Counted from the stretch's first letter, positions 18,441 through 28,062 are shown. The stretch: 64,000 bases of DNA from Microvirga flocculans ATCC BAA-817 (GCF_000518665.1 NZ_JAEA01000001.1:310001-374000); one strand, 5' to 3'. Numbers and translations: made by a program. The notes: generated by a model not told the origin, from the letters alone.

Positions 18441-19433
18441 TCATGGCTGGTTGCTCCACACGCCGATCCTGGCTTCGCGCGCCTTGTCGGCAGCAGCCTT
18501 GAGTTCCGGCGTCGCATCGTCCGCAGGCTTTCCGCCGCCGTTGAACAGCACGACGCGCGACAGATCCTGCTCTCCCACGCGGCAGCGATAGACATCGTTT
18601 CCGCCCACGGGCTCGCAGGCGACCTCGCGGCCGTTCAGGTATTGCGCCAGATCCTCTGGCTTGCCCGCACCTGGCGCCCATTCGACGCCGAACAGACGCA
18701 CGACTTCACCGTTCAGGGAAAGAGTGGCCGTGTCGATCACGTCCGGCACGCCGCGCAGCGACGCCGAGGCTGTCGTGGATCCCGTGCTCGACGGCTCCGG
18801 CTCCCGGATGGGACTTGAGGCGACAGGACCCGGCGCGGTCGCGCCGGGTTGTGGAACGGCTCTGTCCTCGCTTTTGAAGATGAAGACGCCGATGCCCAGA
18901 AGAAGGGCCGCGGCGGCTGCGAACGCGAGGCTCGGGCGAAGCCAGGAAAAGGTTTTCGTCTCGCTGAAAACGATCCGCTCGCGCTCCGCGCTCATCGGGC
19001 CTGTTTCGATGTTCGGCTGCGCGCCGCCTTGATCGAGGGTGAGCCAGTCGCGCTGAGGCTTCCCGCGCTCGCGCGGCTTTTCTCCGTCCTCGGCGGGCAT
19101 GGGCCTCTCGCGCTTAGCGGGTCTGAACAGAACAGGATATCTCCCCCGCAGCTCCGCGAGGAGATCCTGCATCGTGAAGTCGTCCTGGCGCCCGTTCCTG
19201 TCCACCGTTCGCGGCGTGCCGTTATGATCGATGACGATGAGCTTGAAATCGCCATCGATCTCCGACGGACGCAGGGAGGATTCGACGATCAGTTCGAGGG
19301 CGCGGCGGGCGTCGTCGGTCAGATCCAGCGCGTCAAGTTCCGCGCGGATCGCCTCGCGCATCTTCTCCCGCATCCGGCCCCAGGCGTGGCGCGGATCCGC
19401 CGGGGAATCGTGAGACATGGAATCGTCCATCAT
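18441..19433 (-). CDS. Membrane-anchored protein with staphylococcal-nuclease-like domain
   Basis: Protein of 330 residues. A soluble N-terminal half (charged, with FKLIVIDHNGTPRTVDRNGR) is followed by one membrane segment (LAFAAAAALLLGIGVFIF) at about residue 185. A C-terminal domain resembles thermonuclease folds: DTATLSLNGEVVRLFGVEW, CEPVGGNDVYRCRV and EARIGVWSN. The Arg/Glu catalytic residues of true nucleases are not clearly present, so it may be a non-catalytic relative. ATG 19433 is chosen for the AAGG eight bases upstream. Convergent with minE. Confidence 0.65.
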   Translation of the reverse strand: MMDDSMSHDSPADPRHAWGRMREKMREAIRAELDALDLTDDARRALELIVESSLRPSEIDGDFKLIVIDHNGTPRTVDRNGRQDDFTMQDLLAELRGRYPVLFRPAKRERPMPAEDGEKPRERGKPQRDWLTLDQGGAQPNIETGPMSAERERIVFSETKTFSWLRPSLAFAAAAALLLGIGVFIFKSEDRAVPQPGATAPGPVASSPIREPEPSSTGSTTASASLRGVPDVIDTATLSLNGEVVRLFGVEWAPGAGKPEDLAQYLNGREVACEPVGGNDVYRCRVGEQDLSRVVLFNGGGKPADDATPELKAAADKAREARIGVWSNQP

Positions 19434-19596
19434 CAGTGACACCTTCGGGGCACTGGAGAAAGCGGGTGAAAGGCGTCCCGGTTCCATGGGCCGCCCGGAC
19501 CGGAAGATGCGGCCCGGGCGGTTTGCAATGGTCAGATGGTCGGCAATGATTTGGTGATGAAAAAGGAGCCGGAGCCGAAAAGGCGCTCCGTTCCGG

Positions 19597-19986
19597 TCAG
19601 AGCTGGACGACGGTCACGGAACCGACGCCCGAGATTCCGATGGCCTGCGCCGAGGCCTTCGAAAGGTCGATGACGCGGCCATGGGCATAGGGGCCGCGAT
19701 CGTTGATGCGCACCACGACGGACTTGCCGGTGCGCTTGTTCACGACCCGCACGCGGGTGCCGAAGGGCAGGGTGCGATGGGCGGCTGTGAGGTCGTTCGT
19801 GTCGAAGGTTTCGCCGCTCGCCGTCTTGCGCCCGTGAAAGCCCGGGCCGTACCAGGAGGCGCGGCCGTTCTGAACGATCTTGCCGGGGGCCTGAACCGGC
19901 TCGGCCTGTGCTTCGGGTGTCGAGAAAATGGCCGATCCGACCATGAACAAACTGGCGATTGTAAGCAATACCTTGCGTTGATCCAC
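19597..19986 (-). CDS. RlpA-like septal ring lytic transglycosylase (DPBB domain)
   Basis: Exported protein of 129 residues. The GTG start at 19986 follows AAGGGAATGCAAC. A signal peptide (LLTIASLFMVGSAIF, cleavage after AQA) precedes a double-psi beta-barrel with ASWYGPGFHGRKTASGE, ALTAAHRTLPFGTRV-like sequence and VVRINDRGPY, which holds the active-site aspartate. RlpA cleaves denuded glycan strands at the septum. It has no SPOR domain, so it is shorter than E. coli RlpA. That is common in this order. Confidence 0.82.
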   Translation of the reverse strand: MDQRKVLLTIASLFMVGSAIFSTPEAQAEPVQAPGKIVQNGRASWYGPGFHGRKTASGETFDTNDLTAAHRTLPFGTRVRVVNKRTGKSVVVRINDRGPYAHGRVIDLSKASAQAIGISGVGSVTVVQL

Positions 19987-20194
19987 GTTGCATTCCCTTG
20001 TCTGTTTTTGAAGAATGCGCAAAATGGAGGCTAATGAGGCAGGAATAAGACGCGATCCACGCTGCAAAGAGATCGCTATAGCCTCATGCCCTTACGATCA
20101 TCATCATTAAACGATACGGATAACGTAGCAATTTGCAGGTATAGCCTCGGATCACGAGTCTATTGCCTGGGCCCGATCGTCCGTCTTGCAAGGG

Positions 20195-21418
20195 TCAGGC
20201 TCGATCCGCGCGGCGGGGTGGCAAGGCTGTGAGCCGGATCGCGAGAGCGAGCGCCGCCAGCAGCAGGCCCGTCACGAGGCCAGCCACGCCCGGCCAGCCT
20301 CCCTTCGTCCAGAACACGCCTCCCAAGGTGCCGATGGCGCTGGAGCCCAGGTAATAGCAGAAGAGGTAGAGCGCCGAAGCCTGCGCCTTCGCCGTCAGGG
20401 CCCGGCTGCCCACCCAGCTGCTGGCGATGGAATGCCCGCCGAAGAAGCCGAAGGTGACGGCGACGATGCCTGCCAGGATGAGGGCGAGGTTCTGGAAGAG
20501 GGTCAGCACCACGCCGATGAGCATGACGACGATCATGCTCCACAGAACCCGTCGGCGGCCGAGCCTTCCGGCGAGCTCTCCGATCCAGGCCGAGCTCAGG
20601 GTTCCGATCAGGTAGGCGGTGAAGATCGCGCCGATGGCCGTCTGGCTTAAGGAGTAGGGGGGCTCTGTCAGGCGGTAGCCGAGATAGTTGTAGAGCGTCA
20701 CGAAACCGCCCATGAGAAGGAAGGCTTGTGCGAACAGCGCCCGAAGCCCCGGCTCCTTGAGATGCTTCCCGAACGAGCGCAGCAGCTCCGCCGGCCGGGC
20801 CGGGCGGGGGCTGAAATGGACGGAGGGCGGCAGGCCGCGCCAGGCGGAAAGGGCTGAGGCGAGCCCCACGGCTCCGATCAGGCCGATCGCCAGCCGCCAG
20901 GAACCGAGATCCGTGAGCGCGCCGCTGATCACCCGTCCCGCCATGCCGCCGACCGCGTTGCCGCCGATGAAGAGGCCCATGGCGAGTCCGATGGACGCCG
21001 GGTCCACCTCCTCGCTCACATAGGCCATGGCCACGGCGGGAAGGCCGCTCAGGGTGATCCCGATCAGCATGCGCGCCACGAGCAGGCTGGTCCAGTCGGG
21101 AGCCAGGGCGGAAAGGATGGTGAGAAGGGCCGAGGACAGAAGCGAGGCCACCATCACGGGCTTTCGCCCCCATACCTCGGATAGCGAGCCCGCCACCAGC
21201 ATGGCCACGGCGAGAAGGCCGGTCGAGAGCGACAGGGAAAGGCTGCTGATCGCGGCGCTCACCTGGAACTCGCGCGAGAACTCCGGCAGAAGGGGCTGGA
21301 CGCAATAGAGGATGGCGAAGGTCGAGAAGCCCGCGGCGAAGAGGGCCAGGTTCAGCCGCCAGAAGGCGGGCGTTCCCCTGACGAGTCGGCTCGGTCGCTC
21401 CGGCGTATCCTGATGCAT
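20195..21418 (-). CDS. MFS transporter, YnfM-like
   Basis: Inner-membrane transporter of 407 residues and 12 hydrophobic segments. The MFS loop motif between helices 2 and 3 reads AGSLSEVWGRKPVM, and the equivalent after helix 8 reads GELAGRLGRRRVL. The N-terminal ILYCVQPLLPEFSREFQVS matches the YnfM/arabinose-efflux-like subgroup. The substrate is unknown. No regulator adjoins it. Confidence 0.82.
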   Translation of the reverse strand: MHQDTPERPSRLVRGTPAFWRLNLALFAAGFSTFAILYCVQPLLPEFSREFQVSAAISSLSLSLSTGLLAVAMLVAGSLSEVWGRKPVMVASLLSSALLTILSALAPDWTSLLVARMLIGITLSGLPAVAMAYVSEEVDPASIGLAMGLFIGGNAVGGMAGRVISGALTDLGSWRLAIGLIGAVGLASALSAWRGLPPSVHFSPRPARPAELLRSFGKHLKEPGLRALFAQAFLLMGGFVTLYNYLGYRLTEPPYSLSQTAIGAIFTAYLIGTLSSAWIGELAGRLGRRRVLWSMIVVMLIGVVLTLFQNLALILAGIVAVTFGFFGGHSIASSWVGSRALTAKAQASALYLFCYYLGSSAIGTLGGVFWTKGGWPGVAGLVTGLLLAALALAIRLTALPPRRADRA

Positions 21419-21681
21419 GAATGACGTTCCGCGGACCTTCGATGATGAAAAGGCCTGTTTCCGGCCGATTCCCGATGACCGTCGGATTCGGCTACCCTAT
21501 GCTCAAATCGCGAGTGTAGTGCGGAGCGCGATGTGATCCATTCGCATAAAGCATGGACTATGTGCCGTCTTTGCACTTCTCCGGGTGAGGAAACGGTATT
21601 TTATACGAGCCCGACTACCTCCAGAACTTCGGATCCTCAGGCTCGTTGCGTCCGCGCGCGAGCCTGTTTTTTGAGTCCATC

Positions 21682-22614
21682 ATGACATCCTCCTCCGCTG
21701 ACCGGACGAATGCGGCTCGGCCCGAGCCCTCCAGCCTGCCGGCGCCCTCCCAGCTGCGGGGGATCGTGTTGCTGATCGTCTCCACGATCGTGTTCGCGGT
21801 GGCGGACGTGATCACCAAGCGGCTCGCGTCCACGCTGCCGCCTCCGGAGGTGGCCTGGATGCGCTATGTCACCTTCGCGCTCGCGGTGGTTCCGGCCGCC
21901 CTGGCGAGAGGCGGGTCCAAGATCTTCCGCTCCCGGCGTCCGGGCCTGCAGGTGCTCAGGGGGCTCGGAATGGTCGGGTCGTCCCTCATCTTCATCGAGA
22001 GCCTGCCTTACCTGCCGGTCGCCGACGCCACGGCGATCTTCTTCGTCTCGCCCATCCTGATCATGGCGCTGTCGGTTCTCTTTCTGGGGGAGACGGTCGG
22101 CTGGCGGCGCTGGATGGCGGCGGCACTCGGCTTCATCGGCGTGATGATCGTCGTGCGTCCCGGCACCGGATCCTTCCAGGCGGCGGCCGTCCTGCCGCTC
22201 GTGTCGGCGGCGAGCTGGGCCGTGGGGGCGGTCGTGACGCGCAAGATCGCCGGGGACCAGGCGCTCACGACATTGGCCTATTCCTCCCTCGTCGGCGGGG
22301 GCGTGCTGACGCTCTTCCTTCCGTTCCAATGGGTGACGCCGGACCTGCCCGAGATCGGGCTCGGCCTGTGCATGGGCATTCTCTTCGCCATCGGCCATTG
22401 GCTCGTCGTCATGGCCTATCGCCATGGCAATGCGTCGATGATCGCGCCCTTCGCCTATGTCCAGCTCGTCTGGGCCGGTCTTCTCGGCTATGCGGTCTTC
22501 GGCTCCGTGCCGGATCCATGGACGGTTACGGGCGCGGGCATCATCGCCCTGAGCGGCCTCTACACGGCCTACCGCGAGCGCCTCCGCGCCCTGGAAAGGA
22601 AGTTCTCAGGCTGA
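21682..22614 (+). CDS. EamA/DMT-family transporter
   Basis: Drug/metabolite transporter of 310 residues with two EamA repeats and ten predicted membrane helices. Typical strings are VSTIVFAVADVITKRLAS, the LPVADATAIFFVSPI-type helix and GAGIIALSGLYTAYRER at the end. Substrate unknown. ATG 21682 gives a short polar N-terminus before helix 1; an in-frame ATG at 21646 would add an unlikely Arg/Phe-rich leader. The last 9 bp overlap a convergent gene. Confidence 0.85.
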   Translation: MTSSSADRTNAARPEPSSLPAPSQLRGIVLLIVSTIVFAVADVITKRLASTLPPPEVAWMRYVTFALAVVPAALARGGSKIFRSRRPGLQVLRGLGMVGSSLIFIESLPYLPVADATAIFFVSPILIMALSVLFLGETVGWRRWMAAALGFIGVMIVVRPGTGSFQAAAVLPLVSAASWAVGAVVTRKIAGDQALTTLAYSSLVGGGVLTLFLPFQWVTPDLPEIGLGLCMGILFAIGHWLVVMAYRHGNASMIAPFAYVQLVWAGLLGYAVFGSVPDPWTVTGAGIIALSGLYTAYRERLRALERKFSG

Positions 22615-22896
22615 AGCGCTCGAATGGACCACGCGCAGGCGCGGGCGGGCCGTGCGGCTGTAGAAATTGAGCTCGACGAACGCGTCGTCTGCCGTGCCTT
22701 CCACGAGCCGGTAGCCGAACTGCTCCACCAGCGCACGCACCTGGCCCAGGTTGTCCTTGGAGATGCGGCGGGTGAATTCCGTCAGATCCTGGCTCATCAG
22801 CGCCGCGACGATGCCGATCTCGACCCCCTGGTCGAAGTCGGCGCTGCGCGCCGGAAAGCGAAGCCGCATACCCTCGGCAAGATGGATGTGATGCAT
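22606..22896 (-). CDS. Conserved small protein, 96 residues
   Basis: I do not recognise a named family. The sequence has a clear protein-like pattern: hydrophobic strand at the start, VEIGIVAALMSQDLTEFTRR, RALVEQFGYRLVEG, then DAFVELNFYSRTA. A good ribosome site (AGGATCCC) precedes the ATG. Convergent, with a 9-bp overlap, to the EamA gene. Confidence 0.65.
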   Translation of the reverse strand: MHHIHLAEGMRLRFPARSADFDQGVEIGIVAALMSQDLTEFTRRISKDNLGQVRALVEQFGYRLVEGTADDAFVELNFYSRTARPRLRVVHSSASA

Positions 22897-23129
22897 GGGA
22901 TCCTGGTTGGTTCACACGTCGTTGTCGGGGTTATCGAGCCAAAGATCCTACCGGTTGCTTAAAGTGCGCGGTGGCGGCCCGGCTCGGCCTCAGGTGTGGT
23001 TAATCCTTCGTGCAAGAATGCCGCGCGGATCCTTGTCGGCAGCTTTGCATTGATCCTCGGCGGATCCTGTCTCCTGCCCGGTGGGCGGAGGCATGGCCTC
23101 CGTTCCCGGCGATTTCCGTGAGGTGCAGC

Positions 23130-23468
23130 ATGAGGCAGCTTTTGATCGGGACCGCGTCGGCCGCAGCCCTGATGGGCACGGCGGCGCACGGGGCCGATGT
23201 CGGATATGTCACCCGCTCGCAGGCGGGCTGGGTTCAACCCGGCCACGCGATCGCGCGGCTGGCGGACGAAGGCATCGGCTATTCCGTCCTTCACGACACG
23301 CCAGACGTATTCCGCCGGGGTTATCGTGTGCACGTGACCTGTACCATCGACGAGACCTTCGTGCAGACCTATTGCCCCACCCCGGCCTATCTCGCTTCCT
23401 GCCCGCGGGCCCGGATCGCCTGCGCGGATGGGTCCGAGGAGGTTCACGCCCTGCGCCTGAAATACTGA
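23130..23468 (+). CDS. Hypothetical exported protein, 112 residues
   Basis: Starts with a short signal peptide (MRQLLIGTASAAALMGTAAH, cleavage after HGA). The mature part contains five cysteines (in VTCT, TYCPT, ASCPR and IACAD, among others), suggesting disulfides in the periplasm. No family recognised. It ends ALRLKY. GAGGTGCAGC precedes the ATG. Confidence 0.6.
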   Translation: MRQLLIGTASAAALMGTAAHGADVGYVTRSQAGWVQPGHAIARLADEGIGYSVLHDTPDVFRRGYRVHVTCTIDETFVQTYCPTPAYLASCPRARIACADGSEEVHALRLKY

Positions 23469-23751
23469 AGTCTTGCGGCAGATCCAACCGCATCCCCTTG
23501 CCGGGGCTTGCTTTGCGAGCGTCGCAAGCAAGGTTTGAGCCGGCTGGCTGCCTTTCCGTCTTGAATTCGCCTTGAATGAGCATTACATGATCGTCATCGA
23601 CATTTGGCCGGACATTCGGGCCGTTCCGCCTTGGCATGCCAGGCGCACGTTCAGACAACCTTACCAAACATCGACGAACCCGAGCGCGAGGCCGTGCTTT
23701 CGCACGCCTTTGGCTCACGTGCACTGATGCAGACCAACCAAGGATATTCCC

Positions 23752-23961
23752 ATGATTACGGGCACCGTGAAATTCTACAACGACCAAAAGGGCTTCGGCT
23801 TCATTCAGCCTGACAACGGCGACAAGGACGTGTTCGTCCACGCCACCGCCCTTGAGCGCGCCGGCATCCGCGGCCTTCGCGAAGGCCAGAAGGTCACCTT
23901 CGACACGGCCGAAGACCGCCGCAGCGGCAAGGTCGCCGTCAACAACATCCAGGCGGCCTGA
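23752..23961 (+). CDS. cspA: Cold shock protein (CspA family)
   Basis: OB-fold single-stranded nucleic-acid chaperone of 69 residues. RNP1 is KGFGFIQP and RNP2 is DVFVHATAL. AAGGATATTCCC precedes the ATG. The 283-bp region in front holds no other gene and may include the long structured leader usual for csp mRNAs. A strong terminator at 24007 ends the transcript. Confidence 0.95.
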   Translation: MITGTVKFYNDQKGFGFIQPDNGDKDVFVHATALERAGIRGLREGQKVTFDTAEDRRSGKVAVNNIQAA

Positions 23962-24006
23962 GCCCCTGTGTCAAAAAGGCGGCATGGCGCGCCATGCCGT
24001 CCGGCA

Positions 24007-24034
24007 AAGCCGCTCCTCGTGAGCGGCTTTTTTG
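24007..24034 (+). terminator. Rho-independent terminator after cspA
   Basis: AAGCCGCTC (24007-24015) pairs with GAGCGGCTT (24021-24029) around a 5-nt loop and runs into a T-tract (TTTTTTG). Placed 45 bp past the cspA stop. Confidence 0.92.
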
Positions 24035-24139
24035 TTTTCCGGACGCCGGGCGAGCCTTCGCCAAGGCAGGGACCGGCAATTCGGAATCGTTGGCGCTTAC
24101 CTTCCAGCCCATGGCGTAATAAGAACGCCGGCGTTCAAT

Positions 24140-25069
24140 GTGGATCGGGTTACCTTGCAAGAGACGATACGAAGCGGCGTCTATGGAACGCCACCGGCCG
24201 AACTGGCCGAAGCGCCGGAGGGAGCGATGCAGTTCTCCCCCCTGATCCCGGGCTCCGCGGCGCTCGAGGAGCAGCCGGAAGGGGCCTTGGACAGCCTGCT
24301 CGTGCTCGCGCCGCCCGGCACCGTGGAGCGGCGCTACACCACCGCGCTTGCCCTGCGGGCCCTCGGGCTGGGCGGGGCGCTGACCATCCTCGCGCCCAAG
24401 GACAAGGGCGGCTCCCGGCTCGCCAAGGAGCTGAAGGCGTTCGGCTGCGAGGTCAGCGAGACGTCCCGCCGCCATCATCGCATCTGCACCTGTGCGCGGC
24501 CGTCGAGCCCGGCCGGGCTCGACGAGGCGCTGGCCGAGGGCGGCCCCCGCCATGACGATGCCCTGGGCCTGTGGACCTGGCCCGGCGTGTTCAGCTGGAA
24601 CCGCCTCGACCCGGGCAGCGCCCTCCTGGCGCAGAGCTTGCCGCCCCTGAGCGGCAAGGGCGCGGATTTCGGCTGCGGCATCGGCATTCTGTCCCGCGCC
24701 ATTCTGGCCTCTCCGAAGGTCGAGCGCCTGGAGATGGTCGATATCGACCGCCGCACCGTTGCCATGGCCGCGCGCAACATCGACGACCCGCGGGCTGCGA
24801 TCCGCTGGGCGGATATCCGCGGCGGCACCGGCCTCAAGGGCCTCGATTTCGTGGTGATGAACCCGCCGTTCCACGACGGCGGAGCGGAGGATCAGTCCCT
24901 GGGCCAGAGCTTCATCCGCCGCGCGGCGGAGGCCCTGCGGCCCGGCGGCGTTCTCTGGCTCGTCGCCAACCGTCACCTGCCCTACGAGGCCGTGCTGAAA
25001 CCTCTTTTCAAGCGCGTGACGCCGAAGGTGGAGACCGGCGGCTACAAGATCTACGAGGCGATGCGATGA
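24140..25069 (+). CDS. Class I SAM methyltransferase, RsmC-like
   Basis: Methyltransferase of about 309 residues. The N-terminal half is a degenerate pseudo-methyltransferase domain (LLVLAPPGTVERRYTTALAL, then LAPKDKGGSRLAKELKAFG). The C-terminal half is catalytic, with motif I ADFGCGIGILSRAIL and the N6/N2-guanine type motif NPPFHDG. This two-domain layout is that of RsmC/RlmG, which make m2G in rRNA. The GTG start at 24140 is tentative; ATG 24227 is a shorter option. The stop overlaps the pseudouridine synthase start by 4 bp, which supports an rRNA role. Confidence 0.75.
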   Translation: MDRVTLQETIRSGVYGTPPAELAEAPEGAMQFSPLIPGSAALEEQPEGALDSLLVLAPPGTVERRYTTALALRALGLGGALTILAPKDKGGSRLAKELKAFGCEVSETSRRHHRICTCARPSSPAGLDEALAEGGPRHDDALGLWTWPGVFSWNRLDPGSALLAQSLPPLSGKGADFGCGIGILSRAILASPKVERLEMVDIDRRTVAMAARNIDDPRAAIRWADIRGGTGLKGLDFVVMNPPFHDGGAEDQSLGQSFIRRAAEALRPGGVLWLVANRHLPYEAVLKPLFKRVTPKVETGGYKIYEAMR

Positions 25070-25815
25070 GCAAGGTCCCGACGCTGCGCCTCGACCGGCT
25101 GCTCGCCAATCTGGGCTACGGCTCCCGCCGCGAGGTGCAGGGGCTCGTCCATGCCGGCCTGGTGGTTCTGGACGGAGCGGTCATCGACGATCCCGACCGG
25201 CGGATCGCCGTGACCCGCGACCTCTCGGAGCGGATGCAGATTCAGGGCAAGCCGCTGGATCCGCCGCCGGGCCTCGTGCTGATGCTGCACAAGCCCCTCG
25301 GCGTGACCTGTTCGCACAAGGAGGCGGGGCCTCTGGTTTATTCCCTGCTCCCCGACCGCTGGCGGCGGCGCGACCCGGCTCTCTCGACCGTCGGGCGGCT
25401 CGACAAGGAGACCTCGGGACTCTTGCTGATGACCGATGACGGCGCCCTGCTGCACCGGATCATTTCGCCCCGCGCCAACATCTCCAAGCGCTACCGCGTG
25501 ACCCTCGACCGGCCCCTGAGGGGCGACGAGGCGGAGATCTTCGCCGCCGGAACCCTGATGCTCGAAGGCGAGGACAAGCCGCTCCTGCCGGCCCGGATGG
25601 AGGTTATCTCGCCGACCGGCGCCCATCTCACGATCACGGAAGGGCGCTACCATCAGGTCCGGCGCATGTTCGCGGCCGTAGGCAACCACGTGACAGCCCT
25701 GCACCGCGACCGGATCGGCGCGCTGGACCTGCCGGCGGATCTGGAGCCGGGGGGATACCGGCTCTTGAGCGAGGCCGATCTCGCCCTGGTGCTCCCGCCT
25801 GGCAAAAGCACCTGA
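25066..25815 (+). CDS. rRNA pseudouridine synthase, RsuA family
   Basis: Protein of 249 residues. An S4 RNA-binding domain covers about 1-60 ([20 protein letters not shown]). The catalytic domain has [17 protein letters not shown] with the invariant aspartate, ISKRYRVTL and [16 protein letters not shown]. RsuA makes pseudouridine 516 in 16S rRNA; RluE/RluF relatives act on 23S, so the exact target is not settled. Translationally coupled (ATGA) to the methyltransferase gene. Confidence 0.85.
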   Translation: MSKVPTLRLDRLLANLGYGSRREVQGLVHAGLVVLDGAVIDDPDRRIAVTRDLSERMQIQGKPLDPPPGLVLMLHKPLGVTCSHKEAGPLVYSLLPDRWRRRDPALSTVGRLDKETSGLLLMTDDGALLHRIISPRANISKRYRVTLDRPLRGDEAEIFAAGTLMLEGEDKPLLPARMEVISPTGAHLTITEGRYHQVRRMFAAVGNHVTALHRDRIGALDLPADLEPGGYRLLSEADLALVLPPGKST

Positions 25816-25927
25816 CGGTGGATCCTATGGGCCAAGGCGCTCTGGCCGGAGGTTTCGTCGCCTCTTCGTCAGAGGTTGCCCTCAAGGCCGTAATCGGATA
25901 GGGAAGAGACCGGCCATTCGCCGCAAA

Positions 25928-26004
25928 GCACCCGTAGCTCAGCTGGATAGAGCGTTGCCCTCCGAAGGCAAAGGTCACACGTTCGAATCGTGTCGGGTGC
26001 GCCA
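25928..26004 (+). tRNA. tRNA-Arg (anticodon CCG)
   Basis: A 77-nt cloverleaf folds by eye: acceptor GCACCCG with CGGGTGC, D arm GCTC/GAGC, anticodon stem TTGCC/GGCAA with loop CTCCGAA (anticodon CCG, codon CGG), T arm ACACG/CGTGT with loop TTCGAAT, discriminator G and encoded CCA. It is the left attachment site of the integrated element; its 3' half is repeated at 34228-34277. A small hairpin AAGTC/GACTT follows. Confidence 0.95.
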
Positions 26005-26071
26005 CTTTTAAGTCCTTGAAAGACTTACGATTGGCTCCAAAGGGTCCCTTCAGAAATCATCGGAAACACCC

Positions 26072-26093
26072 GTCTGTCACAGCATTTGTCACA
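26072..26093. promoter_or_regulatory. Left arm-type integrase sites (TGTCACA x2)
   Basis: GTCTGTCACAGC (26072-26083) continues into a second TGTCACA at 26087-26093, 12 bp after the first at 26075. The same 12-mer and the same 12-bp spacing occur at 33987-34008, in the same orientation near the other end. This is what arm-binding sites of a lambda-type integrase look like. Only 20 bp before the integrase ATG, so binding could also repress int. Confidence 0.65.
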
Positions 26094-26113
26094 ACGCTGA
26101 GGCAGAGACACTT

Positions 26114-27142
26114 ATGGCGACCTTCAGAAAGCGCGGCTCCTCTTGGCAGGTCCAAGTCAGGCGCGAAGGCCATCCTCCGCTATCCAAAAGCTTCCCCACG
26201 AAGTCTGAGGCTATGGCATGGGCGAGGGGTATCGAGACCCAAATTGACCGCGCGGAGCTTCCCCCAACCATCGGTGATCTACGAAAGCTCTCCGTAGAGG
26301 ACCTCCTGTGCCGCTACGAACGGGAAGTCACACCTACAAAGCGAGGCGAAAAGTCCGAAAAATCCCGCATCGGGACCATAAGGAAACATGACATAGCCAA
26401 GGTGCGGCTTTGTGACCTCTCGGGGGCTGATGTGGCGAAGTATCGGAATGAGCGGCTCAAGATAGTGAAGGCTCCCACAGTACGGAGGGAGCTTGTGATC
26501 CTGAGGCACCTCTTCGAGGTGGCTCGCTTGGAGTGGAATGTTCCCCTAACCGCCAACCCCGTTGGCTCAGTCAAGATTCCCAAGGACTCAAAGCCGAGAG
26601 AGCGAAGGCTTGAGGCTGGCGAGGCTGAAAGACTCCTCAGCGCCATCGGAGAGCGCACGGCTTGGTATCTCCGTCCTCTCCTCCTGTTGGCCATCGAAAC
26701 AGGGATGCGCCGGGGAGAGTTGCTGTCTGTGCAGTGGAAGGACGTGAACCTGACGGCTCGGACTATAAGGCTCCACAAGACCAAGAACGGGGAGCCTCGG
26801 GTGGTGCCTCTGACGCCTCAGGCCATCGATATTATCTCCTCCTTGAAGGAGCCAAGCTCTGATTTGCGGAACAGAACCACCGACTATCTCTTCCCGGTTA
26901 AAGCCAATGCGGTCAGGCTGGCTTGGGAGCGCCTCAGGACAAGAGCTGGCATTGAGGATTTACGGCTGCACGACCTGAGGCACGAGGCTGTCTCGCGGTT
27001 CTTTGAACTTGGCCTAACAACTCCTGAAGTAGCCCTCATCAGCGGCCATCGGGACCCTCGGATGCTCAATCGGTACACGCACCTAAAGCCTAAGCACGTA
27101 GCTGAGAAGCTTGCGAGGCTTACATCTGAGGCTTCGACCTGA
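26114..27142 (+). CDS. int: Tyrosine recombinase / site-specific integrase
   Basis: Integrase of 342 residues. An N-terminal arm-binding domain with RKRGSSWQVQVRREGHPPLS is followed by a SAM-like core-binding region (about 60-165) and the catalytic domain. Catalytic residues are Arg in ETGMRRGELL, Lys in KTKNGEPR, His/Arg in LHDLRHEAVSRF, His in ISGHRDP and Tyr in RYTHLKP. All are intact, so the enzyme should be active. It should recombine within the tRNA-Arg 3' half. Position immediately inside attL is typical. Confidence 0.93.
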   Translation: MATFRKRGSSWQVQVRREGHPPLSKSFPTKSEAMAWARGIETQIDRAELPPTIGDLRKLSVEDLLCRYEREVTPTKRGEKSEKSRIGTIRKHDIAKVRLCDLSGADVAKYRNERLKIVKAPTVRRELVILRHLFEVARLEWNVPLTANPVGSVKIPKDSKPRERRLEAGEAERLLSAIGERTAWYLRPLLLLAIETGMRRGELLSVQWKDVNLTARTIRLHKTKNGEPRVVPLTPQAIDIISSLKEPSSDLRNRTTDYLFPVKANAVRLAWERLRTRAGIEDLRLHDLRHEAVSRFFELGLTTPEVALISGHRDPRMLNRYTHLKPKHVAEKLARLTSEAST

Positions 27143-27156
27143 CACAGTGTCGTAGT

Positions 27157-27687
27157 TTAGCAATGATCTGGAATACTAATTCCCGCCATTCGGTAGCGGG
27201 CGAAACAGTCAGCCTGATCCCATCCGTCTGGCATTTTCTTCGCCAACCCGAGCTCGCTCAGTCTCCTATCCTCCTCAATGTGAACGACACAGCCGAGGAC
27301 GTAGGTTCTGAGAATATGGCCTACGGTGTCTGGTTGTCCTGAGGAGGTTAGGAGTAGGTCTGAGACAACCCGGAGAGGGACAACATGCTCATAGGTAAGC
27401 TTCTTTGAATTACGTTCCGTGGATGCACGAGCGGAGCGCAATCGACGAGGATCGAACTTGCGATACTCCCTCTCCTCCCAGACTGTCATTATAGCTGGAC
27501 GTAGGGTCCAGCGGATTGCTGAAAGGGAGCCGTCACCACCTTGGCGCCACAGAACCTTTGACGCTTCAATAAGCGCACATATGTACTCGATGCGCTGCTC
27601 CTCGGTAGCTGTTCCAGTAGGATTGGGACGGTGCTTCCGATTGTGTGGATTTTTGAACGCGGAGGATTGATCATCAAATGGATTCAC
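27157..27687 (-). CDS. Hypothetical protein of the element, 176 residues
   Basis: Not recognised. GTG start at 27687 (reading VNPFDDQ). Features: a basic N-terminus, WRQGGDGSLSAIRWTLRPAI in the middle, then YEHVVPLRVVSDLL and a C-terminal MPDGWDQADCFARYRMAGI. The EHVVP histidine plus a later HIEED acid cluster could be a nuclease-like site, but this is a guess. Convergent with the integrase, 14 bp apart. Confidence 0.6.
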   Translation of the reverse strand: MNPFDDQSSAFKNPHNRKHRPNPTGTATEEQRIEYICALIEASKVLWRQGGDGSLSAIRWTLRPAIMTVWEEREYRKFDPRRLRSARASTERNSKKLTYEHVVPLRVVSDLLLTSSGQPDTVGHILRTYVLGCVVHIEEDRRLSELGLAKKMPDGWDQADCFARYRMAGISIPDHC

Positions 27688-27792
27688 GAGGGCCAGACCT
27701 TAATGCTTACCTGGTGTGCTTTCTAATCGCTCTCGGAGCACCGAAAGCAAGCGTTAACACGGCAACACTTACCCCATAGGAGAAAACTGCTC

Positions 27793-28062
27793 ATGTCTGT
27801 TCGCGTTTGGATTGATGAGGAAGAGGTACTCAGGAAACCAAGTGGCCCATTGCAGGTGGACATTTCAGCCGGGTGGAGCAACCAATTCAATGAACACCAG
27901 TTGGAAGTCGCCTTCCGTGTTTACGGGAAAGAGCGATCAGTCGTGATCGGCGGTAATGATCTGGAGCGAGTGTTTCGGACACTTGCCGCCTATCCGTATT
28001 TTCGAAACTTCGTGCACCCCGAATACCTCGCGCAAATTGAGCGTCGTCATCAACAGGAATAA
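27793..28062 (+). CDS. Hypothetical protein of the element, 89 residues
   Basis: Small protein beginning MSVRVWIDEEEVLRKPSG after AGGAGAAAACTGCTC, a good ribosome site. Alternating beta-type pattern and aromatic C-terminus (YPYFRNFVHPEYLAQIE). No family recognised. Divergent from the 176-residue gene; the 105-bp gap between them probably holds promoters for both. Confidence 0.6.
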   Translation: MSVRVWIDEEEVLRKPSGPLQVDISAGWSNQFNEHQLEVAFRVYGKERSVVIGGNDLERVFRTLAAYPYFRNFVHPEYLAQIERRHQQE